Assembly: GCA_032622095.1 (NCBI GenBank)
Contig: CP136064.1
Coordinates: 262,425,863-262,489,862, forward strand
Length of the DNA: 64,000 bases
Direction: 5' to 3'
From: Siphonodentalium dalli
Lineage: Eukaryota > Mollusca > Scaphopoda > Gadilida > Siphonodentaliidae
In this document: positions 23,055 through 33,699 of the stretch, piece after piece
Layout: every line of letters begins with the position of its first letter
Position numbering within the stretch: position 1 is the stretch's first letter
Position numbers and translations under genes: made by a program
Notes under the pieces: generated by a model
Databases searched by the model: none
Told to the model about the DNA's origin: nothing
The model's input: only the letters and a program-made list of their open reading frames with translations

Positions 23055-24519
23055 TCACTGCTTGGCCCATGTGGTTGAACGGCGCAGGTCCCATCTGGGC
23101 TCCAGGAAAAGTGCCAGGGTGATAACATTTGGCAAATATGAGTTTGACATGGCAATCTCCCAACTCTGAAGCCCCCCGGACCCCACCCCGACCGGACCCC
23201 CAGTGGCATCACAAGCGTTGAACATGGCACACATGAGGTGTTCGCTAGTAGATGTCAGTGGTCGTCCCATCTGGGTGGGGGCAGGCGGCGCTTCAAAGCG
23301 AGGGAGGGTTGATGCCTTAAACATGTTCACAGGGAGTTTTTGTATGGTGCAGGTCTGCTTCTCAGGATACCAACGGTACAGAGGTGGCTCGTCTGGATAC
23401 GCCAGTTGACCGTTCACTATGAACTTATCACCAGAAACACGCGCGAAGTCATGCTTCCGATACTCTTGGATTTCCATAGGAAATTGTTCGAAGACCCTGT
23501 ATTGATTTGGCTGTTCCAGTTCTCTTATAGCCTTCCTAACAAGTTCCTTGTGTTTATAGTGCGAGAACCTGGCTATAAGCTGTATCGGCATGTTTCCGGC
23601 GTTCCGTCTATTCCCTAGCATATGCACGTTGCCAAATTCAATAGTCACACGTATGTTCAAAGTATCTGTTAGAAAGCCATTTAGAATGTCCTCAGTTGAC
23701 TTATCGCTGGTCTCCGTTTCCGCTATACCGGAGAAGATCAAGTTATATTTCATTGACCGTGTTTCGAGATCAATTACACGCTCATTTGACTTTATTTGGT
23801 TGCAGTGAAGCGTATCGAGTTCGTCTAACAGGGTTGAACCGCTTGGACATGAAATTGATCATTTGGCCCAAATCATTTTGTTTTCCTACACTGTCACAAA
23901 CGCCGCGTGAGTTGATATCAGTTTGTGCACGTATTTGCCTCATTTCAAGGTTAAGCGATCCAATGTGGTGTTCTACTGATTGTAATCGTGTTCCGAACGA
24001 TTTAACTTCGATGCGCATACTGTCCAGTGTATCAAATATCTTGTTCATTTGTTGGAGAATGTCAAGAATCTTATCGGATTGATTATCACTGCAGTCCGCT
24101 TGGGGGAATTCATCGAGCCGGGTGTTGGCACCGTTTCGTGTGGTTGTTATACATTTAGAGTTATTGTTCATAATTGCATTAGTGTTGATGGACCGATTTA
24201 CAAATAGTCTATGCTGATAGAATGTGTTGCTGCCTGGACCATAAATGTGGCTCACAGGGGGAGAGTCATTAAGTAATGCATGGGAGTTGCAAATAATTGA
24301 AGCGATCTCACCAATATTCGTCGGCGAATCGTCGATGATTTGCTCTTTCGGCGGTGGTGTTGTCAACTCGCAACTTGCTTTCCTCTTCAAAGGGTCGTTT
24401 TCAGATTCCATCTCCAACATATTCACAGCTCTGGTATCTTTGAATATCACAGCTCCTTTTAGGCGTGTAAAATTACTAATTTGTTCATTTAATTTCAAGA
24501 TGGATGTGGATTTTGACAA
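23055..24519 (-). pseudogene. LINE ORF1: coiled coil and RRM-like protein, broken
   Basis: The N-terminal piece (24519-23782) starts MSKSTSILKLNEQISNF and contains a heptad-like stretch (ILDILQQMNKIFDTLDS, then VEHHIGSLNLEMRQI), probably a trimerising coiled coil. A frame change at about 23760-23782 leads to the second piece, with NLIFSGIAETE, VHMLGNRRNAGN, PIQLIARFSHYKHKE and the FPMEIQEYRKHDF region. That order is typical of LINE ORF1 RRM-like domains. A further Gly/Pro/Met-rich region (23163-22588) in another frame likely encodes the ORF1 C-terminus. Confidence 0.75.
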
Positions 24520-24751
24520 TAAATCGAAGAGCGATCACTAGATGCGGCCGGTAGCCAAGTCGACGCATGCGCCACCCCGACACAACGGAAACTCTTTGAT
24601 TTCTATACGATAGCGCAGAGCCACCGCATCCACTTCTGGTTTGTTAACTTTTTAGTAACTTGCTTATTCAAGTTATCTATATTGTTTAAACAACATATTC
24701 ACTTGTTTAAAATTCATATATAACTGCAGTTTTTAAACAATTTCATTTCAG

Positions 24752-24868
24752 CCTTCAATTGCGGGGATGGAACATTCAAATGTTCAACCAACGACCAGTG
24801 CTACACAAATGCCACCAAATGTAACAATATCAGCGAATGTCGTGACGGAAGTGACGAGGAAGGATGCC
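24752..24868 (+). CDS. LDL-receptor class A (LDLa) domain exon
   Basis: The acceptor TTTCATTTCAG ends at 24751 and the donor GTATGT starts at 24869. The exon is phase 1 at both ends, as is usual for shuffled extracellular modules. It encodes one complete LDLa: six cysteines in order, beginning FNCGDGTFKCSTNDQCY and ending CRDGSDEEGC with the acidic calcium-cage residues intact. LDLa repeats bind basic ligands in extracellular receptors. An upstream first exon ending in G (6449, 9875) gives an Ala codon at the junction, and splicing to 26290 gives Gln. Because it precedes the 25361 first exon, it is used only in transcripts that start further left, or belongs to a separate gene. Confidence 0.85.
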
Positions 24869-25079
24869 GTATGTAATAGTTACTATTAACCCATTAACAA
24901 GAGAAATTTTGCAAAATTATGATCACTACTCAATATACTTTATTGCTCAATCGCTACTTGACATATGATATGACATGTAACACAGACGAATCAAACAAAA
25001 AATAAACATCAAAGAGGCTGTCTGTAAAAAAACACCACTGAGAAGAACATGAGAAACGTCGTTCATGTATTTATTACTG

Positions 25080-25360
25080 ATAGTTCTCCAATATCGAAAA
25101 TTTGCAGTTTGAACCCATCGTTATGTAAACAAAACCGTGTCAATAAACATCACTAATCATGTAGTAAGTTTAAATATTTTAATCTGATTAAGATTTTCAA
25201 AAAACAATTTATATACTTTGACCTTTTCCAATATTTTAATAAACTTTGGTATCTTATTGTTGGACTGATTGGACTTTTATCAGTAGTTCCACTCTAACAG
25301 TAATGTTTATATAACAATGGTTTTGAAACGCCAATTATCGTTATTGGAGAGTTACTAATA
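25080..25360 (+). promoter_or_regulatory. putative promoter of the 25361 first exon
   Basis: TTTATATAAC at 25306-25315 is a TATA-like box about 46 bp before the ATG, implying a very short 5' leader if used. The same block in the decayed unit at about 18500 reads GTGTACATAG, so the box is lost there while neighbouring blocks (ACTCTAACAGTAATG) are kept. This is inference; start sites cannot be read from sequence. Confidence 0.35.
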
Positions 25361-25442
25361 ATGAAAATAAGAAGGAAATTGAACCAGTTTTGCTTGTACT
25401 TATTGATGCTAGTTGTTGTACAGACTTGTATCACATTTAATG
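25361..25442 (+). CDS. exon 1: signal peptide of the lectin-WSC receptor
   Basis: ATG at 25361 and 27 codons: a basic start (MKIRRKLNQ) and a hydrophobic core (FCLYLLMLVVVQTC), a textbook secretory signal, then ITFN. G25442 is followed by a strong donor, GTAAGA (phase 1). It joins the exon at 26290 to make a Glu codon. The related unit at 18569 has the same N-terminus but no donor, so this copy is the functional one of the pair. The gene spans most of the rest of the window. Confidence 0.75.
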
Positions 25443-25792
25443 GTAAGAAATATGTTAGGTTCCCTGGGCTGACAATTTCCGCGGCAGATCTGAAACTTGC
25501 TCAAACTTGCCACTTATATAAAATCTGAAAATAAGGAGGTTTCACTCTCGAACGTTCACAAGCCTTCGGTTTTCTGTACCTTTTGAAACAGTTAGGGTAG
25601 TCAAATTACGGAGAGCAATCGAGTGCCAGACTTCATGGTTTTCAGAGTTTATGGCAGCAGTGCATGACTTAGTCCACTTGAGCACACGCAATTGCTAATT
25701 TTAACCAATTTTCTGTGTGCAATAGCTTTCTTGATTTTCACTCCCTGTACATTGGCGACATGTAACTATTTATCTACAATGCAATGGCTACC

Positions 25793-25893
<101 letters not shown>

Positions 25894-26289
25894 AGCCTAT
25901 ATTGCACTGGATAATTATGTATAATATTTTGTTTATACTATATTTTTGTTTCCCTTTTCGCGCATCTGCGTCGCATTCAGTGCACTGTTCGCGCTTTTTC
26001 TTACTATTATGATACGGTTGTCCTCGGCATAAAGCTATTTGTGTCCTTTGTTGTGATTTGTTGGACGGGGATGTGACTGGTCATAATTCACGTGTATCAC
26101 ATTTTAGATGAAAAAAAAAAAACATTCCAGGCAGATTTTGAAAATATTCATTTTGAAATATCGTTATGTTTTGGAAAAACTTGAGTTGAGGCCATAATTT
26201 GCTGAACGCGGTGAGCGCCGATGTTGTTATTTTGAACAAAATTGACGCACAAAACCGTTCTAAAACGAAATATAATCTTTTAAATACAG

Positions 26290-26475
26290 AACAAATCTTT
26301 CATGACACTAAAGTCGCATGGATTGCTGCCAACAGAACATGCCACGACAAAGGAGGAAGATTGGCCGCCTTTCACACTGAACACGAGGTGATGCTTGCGG
26401 CGCGGACACTGGCTGACGGAGAGTCCGTGTGGATCGGAGGACTCAAAAACGACACTGGCTGGGAATGGCGGAGTG
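26290..26475 (+). CDS. exon 2: N-half of C-type lectin domain 1
   Basis: The acceptor TTTTAAATACAG ends at 26289 and the donor GTGAGT begins at 26476, with phases 1-1. It encodes VAWIAANRTCHDKGGRLAAF (A-helix, first core cysteine, G-G-x-LA motif), then the VWIGGLKNDTGWEWRSG block, which is the WIGL core strand and the W-x-W-x-x-G that leads into the long loop. It is exactly the first half of a C-type lectin domain. Its best structural partner is the C-half exon at 38705, which has a compatible phase. The next exon in the genome, however, starts a WSC domain. No convincing alternative C-half lies between 26476 and 26991. Confidence 0.85.
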
Positions 26476-26991
26476 GTGAGTGTCCATCGTGCCATATGAG
26501 AAACTAGCTTCGGTTGTGCGCCTGCATGTGGGCTAAGTTAGCTAGTATTGTACCCTGACACATCTAATTACTCATTCTCTATAATAGAATTAGTCTAATG
26601 AACAAACTTATTACAATCGGATTGCCACACAAACGTGATATTTACTATCGCGCTCGGTATTATTGTTTTGTTCCCGCGAGAAATTACTCGTCATCAGCAC
26701 GTGGAGGAAATGGCAGTGCGGATGCGTGCGCATTCATTGTACCATGCGATTTTCGACATTAGCTTAATTTGCTTCATTCCTGCGAATAGCAGTCGAAGTT
26801 AGATATTATCCAATACTAATACATCTGATTGCTCATAATCTAATGAAACTAATGGACTTAAGTTTATTATAATCGTATTGCCACGCAGGTATGAGAGCGC
26901 CCGTCGCGTATTATTTTTAATATTATTGCGTTTATATGAATATATAGACAGTACCATGAAAACCAATGCGCTTATCCGTCTTTGTTTTCAG

Positions 26992-27125
26992 ACAAGAGCA
27001 AATTGTACGATCGAGTTGGCTGCTTTACCGAGAAGGTACTCAAACCACTTCCAGTCTACGATATGATGAACAGTTTTGGAAAATGCAAAAGTTATTGTAC
27101 TAATTATACTTACATGGGCATCAAG
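26992..27125 (+). CDS. exon 3: WSC domain 1, N-half
   Basis: The acceptor TTTGTTTTCAG ends at 26991 and the donor GTGAGT begins at 27126; phase 1 in and phase 0 out. It encodes DRVGCFTEKVLKPLPVYDMM then GKCKSYCTNYTYMGIK, the classic WSC start (Y/V-GCF, C-x3-C, Y-x-Y-GI). WSC domains are cysteine-rich, eight-cysteine modules thought to bind carbohydrate in yeast wall sensors, polycystin-1 and Kremen-type proteins. Continues in the 30384 exon. Confidence 0.83.
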
Positions 27126-28639
27126 GTGAGTGCACATACACACTGTCTTTGACAAATACATCACGTGTAGTTTTCTTAATCTTTTCAACCATGGACAGGG
27201 ATGTGGTGACATGACACTTGGGGGTCTGAGTGTCCCACTCAAACTTATTATGTAAGGTAATATGATGCCATGTAATTTTAGGACACATATAGCTCGGATT
27301 TATCCTTTATGTTGGTAAAGCAAAGCGATGATGTGAAGAACATTTACAGCTATTTACTTCACAGTTTCATTTCAAGTAGGGAGTTAACGACATCCAGCAG
27401 TTTAATTATGTTGGTAAAGATTTTTAGCACATGGGAAATTCATGTCTGCCATAACATCAGTTGGAAATATGACTCACTTTTGGATCGTTATCCCTTATTT
27501 GAAAGAACTATTCTTTCGGCCAATTTGACCCCATAGCTGGGTGGCCCGCCCCAAATACCCAATATAAACTTCGCCACCCTTCAACCCCACACAGTAGGGC
27601 CATACTGATAGTAGGACCTGTTATGGACCATTTCCGAGGATAGTTCGGATTTTTGACCCCATGGTTTGCCTGCCCCGATGGTGGGGCGAAAATGGCACCA
27701 AGCATTCTAGAATCGTTCGGATATCGGTAAAATTTGTCCCACGGCACCGGGGGGGGGGTGGTGAAGGGCGATGTTGTTTCTGGTGGATATGCGGGCATGC
27801 AAGCCACACTTGTCTTCAAATTTGCCGAATTCGGAACAGTTCTCGTAAATGGTCCATTGACCAGCCCACACCGCATGTGTCACCCTGGAACTACCACGCG
27901 CATATCTTTTTTACACTCTTTACAAATATAATATTATTTTATTAGAAAATCGGCTTTGATCATAAGATAAGGCATTTTCCTTGATTAAGTGAAAAGCATA
28001 TGAATTGTGGGAACGTCAAATTATATGTCTACCAACAATTCGCCGATGAGCAGAGTCCATGAAATTTAAAGTTCAGTAATGTCAAATTACATTGTTTTGT
28101 ATGGATGTTTGTATCTGATTTCAGTTGTCCGTATGTATTTTGAGTGCTCTTCATTTTACATTTATAGTACGGACATGTAGCAATAATTGTTAGTGTAATA
28201 TATTGTTTTCTAATCAAGAAGCGTGCTATATTATTACGACGATGATCCATATATTAAGCATGCGCGAAGTAGTGAGGACTGAATTATGTTTTGAAAGACT
28301 ATACTCCGATCTTGGTAACGCAGACAAGCGACCTTAATTCAAGACGTCTAATTCTTGATATTTCATAACGAATGTTCTCACAATATGTGTGTGTTTCATT
28401 CTGAAATATAGTACATAAATATATGATTAATGTGACATAAACTTTAAGAACTATACATACATTGGCACTACTTATAAGTCAACTTTCGATACTATATGAC
28501 ACGAACATTCCTTAAAATGTCACTGTCTAAAGACCAATACTATGTACAAAATAGCATTCTTTCACGAGTGAAGTTTATATATCTATGACAACCTATCTGA
28601 AGATCATGAGATGGAACTTGATTAAAAACAATGATAATT

Positions 28640-29945
28640 ATTTTCATCTAGAAAGCAAATACCCATACATGATATATTTGAGAATTGTCCTGCCGTGCAT
28701 GTTGGTCGATGAACAATTGGGTTGAGGTGAGTTAAAAACCATAATATATTTAACCTCTCAAACGTATAAAACAATCATTATTTTTGTCTTCTCTTAATTG
28801 CTTTTCATATGCTGTATTATATAGGTCAATTTAACATGTTTACTTACCTGCCAATCAGTGATCTTTTTCTTCGATTGTAATTTCTAGTGTATTAAGCAAT
28901 TTTTGTTTTTGTAAAGAAATACCGAGCCATTATGAAACTATTTTAAATTATATTTGTATTGGCTATCGCAAGACAACCAAAAGCGCTTTCTTGATTGAGT
29001 TGACGTTTCGCAACGTATTGCCAACTTTTCCTGATAACTCAACATGGATTTTCTCAAACATATCGGAAAGTTCATTTTGAAAGTTGGTACAAGCTATTAT
29101 TGTGACTCAATATTTCAGAAGCGTCCACTCGTTGGGAATTATAACCACATTTACTATACTGTTATACGTAAACACTATTTGAAATTTCGCTATTTTCCGG
29201 CACCAAGAACTTTTGTAAGATATAACTTTTTCAACAGTGCAGTTGATATATCCACGATTTCATTTCTGAAGGTCAAGAGAGGAGATTTAGTTGAATTAAA
29301 TATTCCTTGATTCAAGGTTTTTCAGAATTATTTTCATTTGGAGAGACAGATAATGTTCAAATCAAGCCTGTTGTTCAATATAACTGGTCTCAGATGAGTG
29401 TTAGGTCACATGTCAGTTTCCAAGTATCCAGCTGAATAGGTATATCTAATAATGTGGCTTATTTCCAGTTGATATCTTCCTGTTTGAGTGCAATAGGCTG
29501 CATACCAACAGTTGTTTTCATTGGGCTGAAATATTTGTGACTGCTTTTTTTTTTTTTTTTCATGTATATGTTGTATGATGTTATAGCATGCACTTAAAAC
29601 TTCAACCCAGTATTATGACACAAATAAAGCTTCCCTTGATAAAACCAAGACAATAAGCTATTTGGTGATTGGATTGCTATTTTAAATTATTAATTAGTTC
29701 AGCAGTTCTTTGTACATAAAGGGTCAATAATTTAAACATGCAAGTGTATGGAACTCGATTGTGTTTGTCTTCTTTTATATTTGCTCAGATTTTATATACA
29801 AAGATGAGGATAGGTAAAAGTCTATATTGTTCACCAGATAATCAATATAAATTCTTTGTTGAAGATATCATTCAATTTTGCCTTGATTTATGCAAAACGT
29901 TCGTCTGGTCCTTAACAGTTTTAAAAAATAAGTCCATATTAATTA
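28640..29945. repeat. ancient dispersed repeat, copy 1
   Basis: Shares an ordered series of blocks with 43480-44410: TTATTGTGAC-CAATATTT, CAATAAGCTATTTGGTGATT, TTGGGCTG-AAT, and AATTCTTTGTTGAA-ATCTC-like segments. The 28640-28790 part (GAACAATTGGG, CAACCTCTCAAA-GTAT) also recurs in the second copy but in a different order. It is non-coding, within the WSC1 intron. Either an old transposon or a duplicated intronic segment. Confidence 0.6.
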
Positions 29946-30383
29946 ATCATTAGTACATTTGACCATTCTATCTCAATAGTTTGTAACTAGATCTCAATGA
30001 AAGTATATATGTAGATATATTGATAAATTGATCCACTGTTTTATTATTATATCCATTAATGTGTTTTGTTTCGACTTATCAATCCTTGAAATTCCAACAC
30101 CGACTATTTGCCACATGGGGTGTGAACCAAGTCACTCCCATCTTATGTCTGTATTGCCAGAAATGTGGAAACTCCCTAATTGAATGCGATGTAAACTAAT
30201 ATACCCACAGTGTTTGAATTTCTATTGTAGATAGTGCCATAATAATGTATAGGGAAGTCCTTCGGTTGTTGTGAGCCGATGTCTCCAAAACTAATATTTT
30301 GTTCTCAATGGACGCATCTATGTGGGGTAATTTTTTCTGAGATTACAAGTCCTGCACATATAGTCCGCCTTTATGTTCAACAG

Positions 30384-30498
30384 GGTGGGCGAATAAAGTG
30401 TGTTTGTCCAGACGCACAACATATTAAACCGATGTTCCGAGGAACACGATGTGATGTTTCAGGCAACAAAGAATATTCGGTCTCATTGACTAAAAGTG
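30384..30498 (+). CDS. exon 4: WSC domain 1, C-half (short form)
   Basis: The acceptor TTATGTTCAACAG ends at 30383 and the donor GTGAGTATA begins at 30499; phase 0 in and phase 1 out, complementing exon 3. It encodes GGRIKCVCPDAQHIK, then RGTRCDVSGNKEYSV. The C-x-C pair and the terminal SGN-x2-YSVS resemble the end of a WSC domain, but the usual C-x3-C and CGG segment is shortened. WSC1 as joined has six cysteines rather than eight. Could alternatively be a diverged mutually exclusive partner of the 36976 exon, since both have 0-1 phases. Confidence 0.72.
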
Positions 30499-32214
30499 GT
30501 GAGTATATATTTCAACTTTACACCTATATCAGCTATTATCTAGATGAAACGTCCTTGATTAATATATATACATGCCACAATTCCTACGTTGAAATTGGAC
30601 GGTGAATGTAGGTCCAAGCGCCGTAAACAGCCCGACACGCACACTTAGTACGTGCGGGTTGTTTTATGGGTACCGTCAACGATCTAGGTACGACATAAGA
30701 CGGCTAGAAGAATACCTGTATAGCAGCTGAGTAATGTGGAAAGTAATATATACATTTAAGTTCCATTCCGCAGACTTCTTCAACACATTACTGTTGTCCA
30801 TATATGATTTCAAGCAAGTTGGCTTGTGTGTCAAATGGGTTTCAATAAATAATATTTTGCTGAATTTGTGTTTTACCGAAACCAATTTTTTATGAAAATA
30901 TTATTAGTGGTTATGGATGATTCACTGCTTCATATATACGTACTATTACTTTAATCCAATGATTATGTAAGTTTCTATAGAGACAATGCCTCTCAAATAA
31001 CTCTGGCTATTGAATATTGCTCAAGCAACAGTAAGCTTATGCTATCTTACTATTATTTTCATAAAAGCAGTCTGTTATATTCATACGAAAATCAGCGCCG
31101 TGTAAGCACTGTCATTGAAACAGGAAAAAGAAGATAGATAATGTGAAAGTTATTAGCTCTATGGAAATTTGGAGGAAGTTGAACGAGACACTGTGTGACA
31201 TAATTGCACTGGAATTCAGGCGTGTATCACATGACTCGAACACACATATATGCAGGTCGCAACGAGCCGCACAACCATGGTGCAGTTGGGTCGCTTCAGG
31301 TGACTGAGTTGTGGTCTATGCGAAGTGAGAGTATGACTAAATCATGTAAACGATAATTTGTTCACGTACACATGAAGCAATGAACACATCACATCGAGCA
31401 GTGCTTTCACACATTATGATATATCTACATGGGTGAAGTACAATATCTATATGGATTCATTCAGTCTGCAAACGGGTGACCCGATTAAGACGTCTATGCA
31501 CTAAAATATGTCGATTGGTCACCACTGGGTGGTGTATTGTGGTCTATCGCACTATGCACCTTGCCGACTGAACCCATCTTTTCTGTTGCAGACTATATGA
31601 TACATTGAAATGATGACTGCGGTCACACCAAAATCACGAACACACCCTTTGCACGCCGGTGGTGATTTGCCAATCTCGATAGGGGCCGCGTGATTATGTA
31701 TGTGAAGACTACCTTGTATGCACACGGACCCGTAGTTGCGAATTTAAGCTCAAACTGGGGATCTCATTAGAAAAGCAACACAGTCGACTCTTTGTTTATA
31801 TTATATCGAGGGATTCGCATAATATGGGCCCATTCTATATGGAATCTATCAACCGGGTATGCCAAGTTTTCGCTTTGAGCAGACGATTCCGAGGTTCAAA
31901 TCAAACGTCGTGAACAAGATCGACATATTCCATACGAAATTTTGAGCAAAGGTTAGATTAGCTGGTTATTGCTTGTTTAATGTATTGATGCGTGATAAAA
32001 CTCTTCACACGCATGCCTTCATTCATAAATTATCCTGGTTGAACTTTGTCCTGTATATGTATTGTTTTAGAATTATAATCAAAATATTGCACAACGCAGA
32101 GAGGACATAATTCAGCGTAGAGATAAGTTTATACCTAAAATTACCTCATTATGTTCAGCTATACCAGTCATTCTAGTGCGAATTTTAAAGGCGTGGTCCT
32201 CTACAAGTCTGATA

Positions 32215-32692
32215 TTTAAAATCACACAGTACGCAATTGTTATATCAGATGGTTCTGAATCTAGGCTCAGAGAGGCGTATTAAACGCTGGATGTCCTTGA
32301 TCAATTGTCGGGATTGCGTGTCAAACCAGAGAAATGTCAGACGTCCTGGATTTTCTTCATATGTTACTCTTCAAGGAATTCGCTTCAACACACGTTTGGA
32401 ACAATGAAGCAAAATTATGAATCAAAATTAGCACAGATGTTGACTCCTCTTGGCAACAATCATTAGAACACTTATTCTTCCAAAATTGACCCACTTTCTC
32501 ATCACTTCAATCACTTGCGCTCAGTATCTAAATATTGATTATGTTATATTGAAATCTTAAGCGTGACCGAATTAAACGCCGACAGTTATCCCAAAACCAC
32601 GAAACAGGTGGATTGAAAATGGTAGATATAGAACTGTTCAATAAGTCGATGAAAATAACATGGATACGACGATTATACTAAAATATGCAAAA
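32215..32692 (+). mobile_element. Tx1/L1-like LINE reverse-transcriptase fragment
   Basis: In shifting frames the + strand reads QYAIVISDGSESRLREAY, TLDVLDQLSGLRVKPEKCQ, MKQNYESKLAQML and TGGLKMVDIELFNKSMKITW then IRRLY. From memory this is the order seen after the YADD box in Tx1/L1-type LINEs. The aspartates of the active-site box are missing and there are several stops. A dead fragment ending about 125 bp before the WSC2 exon. Confidence 0.7.
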
Positions 32693-32817
32693 CGGTTATC
32701 ACTGGGTGAACTTCCGCTTGACAGTGACAACCTCTTTTTAACTTATGAACACGAATACCCGAACACATACGTTACTATAGAAACTAAATACAGTCATTTA
32801 CACTTTATAATCTGCAG

Positions 32818-32939
32818 AAAGAGGAAAAGACTCTTATCGAGGCTGTTACATCGTCGACGATGCAAATTTTACTATAGATGACAATTCCCTGCAAAAATGC
32901 CAGATGATGTGTGGGTCTTATCCCTTCATCGGTCTTCAG
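32818..32939 (+). CDS. exon 5: WSC domain 2, N-half
   Basis: The acceptor TTTATAATCTGCAG ends at 32817 and the donor GTAGGT begins at 32940; phase 1 in and phase 0 out. It encodes DSYRGCYIVDDANFTIDDNS then LQKCQMMCGSYPFIGLQ, a very typical WSC N-half with GCY, C-x3-C and the YPFIGLQ signature strand. Partner of the 36976 exon. A longer ATG frame nearby (32660-32881) is in another frame and is a shadow. Confidence 0.88.
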
Positions 32940-33149
32940 GTAGGTCACTTACCTTTTTAAATGTACCATATAACTGTGAATGTATTAATAGCGACCACCT
33001 CTCGTTTCGTACTCGGTATTCCGGGTGTTTTATAGGCGAACGCAGGATAAACCGGACAGTGACTGCACAATGCACCCGTTTCCAACGCAACTTTACAATT
33101 CAATAATTTTAGCTCATTTTGACGCAATACAAGCTTGAGCTTTTGCCAT

Positions 33150-33690
33150 GTATTTGTGTCCGCCGTCCGTGTACACGTTCTTGTGTCCGTGCGTCAGTCA
33201 ACACTTTCAATCGCCACACCCTGCAGGCCACATTCCTTATCCGATCATCGCCAAACTTCAAACTGATCTTCGGGGCGACCGCTACATGGGAGCCATCACA
33301 TATGTCCGAAATTCAATAATCGACGTGGCCGCCAGCGACCATTTTGAATTTCACATTCCAACTCAACGGCAAGCGCATATATATTGGAGAAATGTCTTAA
33401 ACATTTACGGGCATGTTTATGTTCACATCTAAATGGAAGCTCTCTGATTTGAACGATGTTCTATAAATCATGGCGACCGGCAGCCATCTTGGAATTCACT
33501 CTGTTTATGACTCTATTCGACGGCACACCCCATATATATGCCACATTCGTTATCCGATCGTAGCAAAACTACATATCTCCGGGGTGGCATCTAGACGGGA
33601 TCTGTTCAATTTCTTCCGAATATCGTTGGAAAATATGGCCGCCAGCAACCATCTTGGATTTAACATTTTAATCAATTGACACACTGCAGG
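33150..33690. repeat. dispersed repeat with internal subrepeats
   Basis: Contains TTATCCGATC-T-GC-AAACT twice (33237-33262 and 33548-33570) and TGGCCGCCAGC-ACCAT twice (33328-33345 and 33636-33653), plus a related GGCGACCGGCAGCCATCTTGG at 33473. This repeated pattern and the GTCCGTGCGTCA start are familiar from mobile-element-derived invertebrate repeats. Non-coding. Confidence 0.55.
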
Positions 33691-33699
33691 TCGCATTTC

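Larger units (their letters stand above)
18791..24640 (-). mobile_element. full-length but dead CR1-group LINE retrotransposon
   Basis: A roughly 5.8-kb minus-strand element with ORF1 (coiled coil plus RRM-like nucleic-acid binding) and ORF2 (APE-type endonuclease, reverse transcriptase, C-terminal zinc-binding motif). The 3' end lies near 18791, in a TTTGACTTTGACTTGACTTTG-like tail. The 5' end is estimated near 24640 upstream of the ORF1 start. At least five frame or stop lesions are visible, so it cannot encode an active enzyme. It sits between two related first-exon units, inside any intron joining the 6-18 kb first exons to the LDLa exon. Clade assignment (CR1, L2 or related) is by motif memory. 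Confidence 0.85.

Noticed and set aside
22453-24541. Plus-strand ORFs opposite the LINE
   Set aside because: Shadows of ORF1 and ORF2 on the complementary strand.
26698-26761. Candidate lectin C-half exon (SARGGNGSADACAF reading) between 26475 and 26992
   Set aside because: Only one cysteine pair roughly fits, a stop follows after about 20 codons, and no donor is present; 38705 is a far better partner.
27508-27945. Proline-rich minus ORF and glycine-rich plus ORF
   Set aside because: Local GC-rich C/G run in an intron; no splice context or domain seen.
30630-30675. Hairpin (CCCGACACGCAC with a mirrored GTGCGGG) followed by T-rich DNA
   Set aside because: Looks like an intrinsic terminator, but that is irrelevant in an animal genome; too short to classify otherwise.
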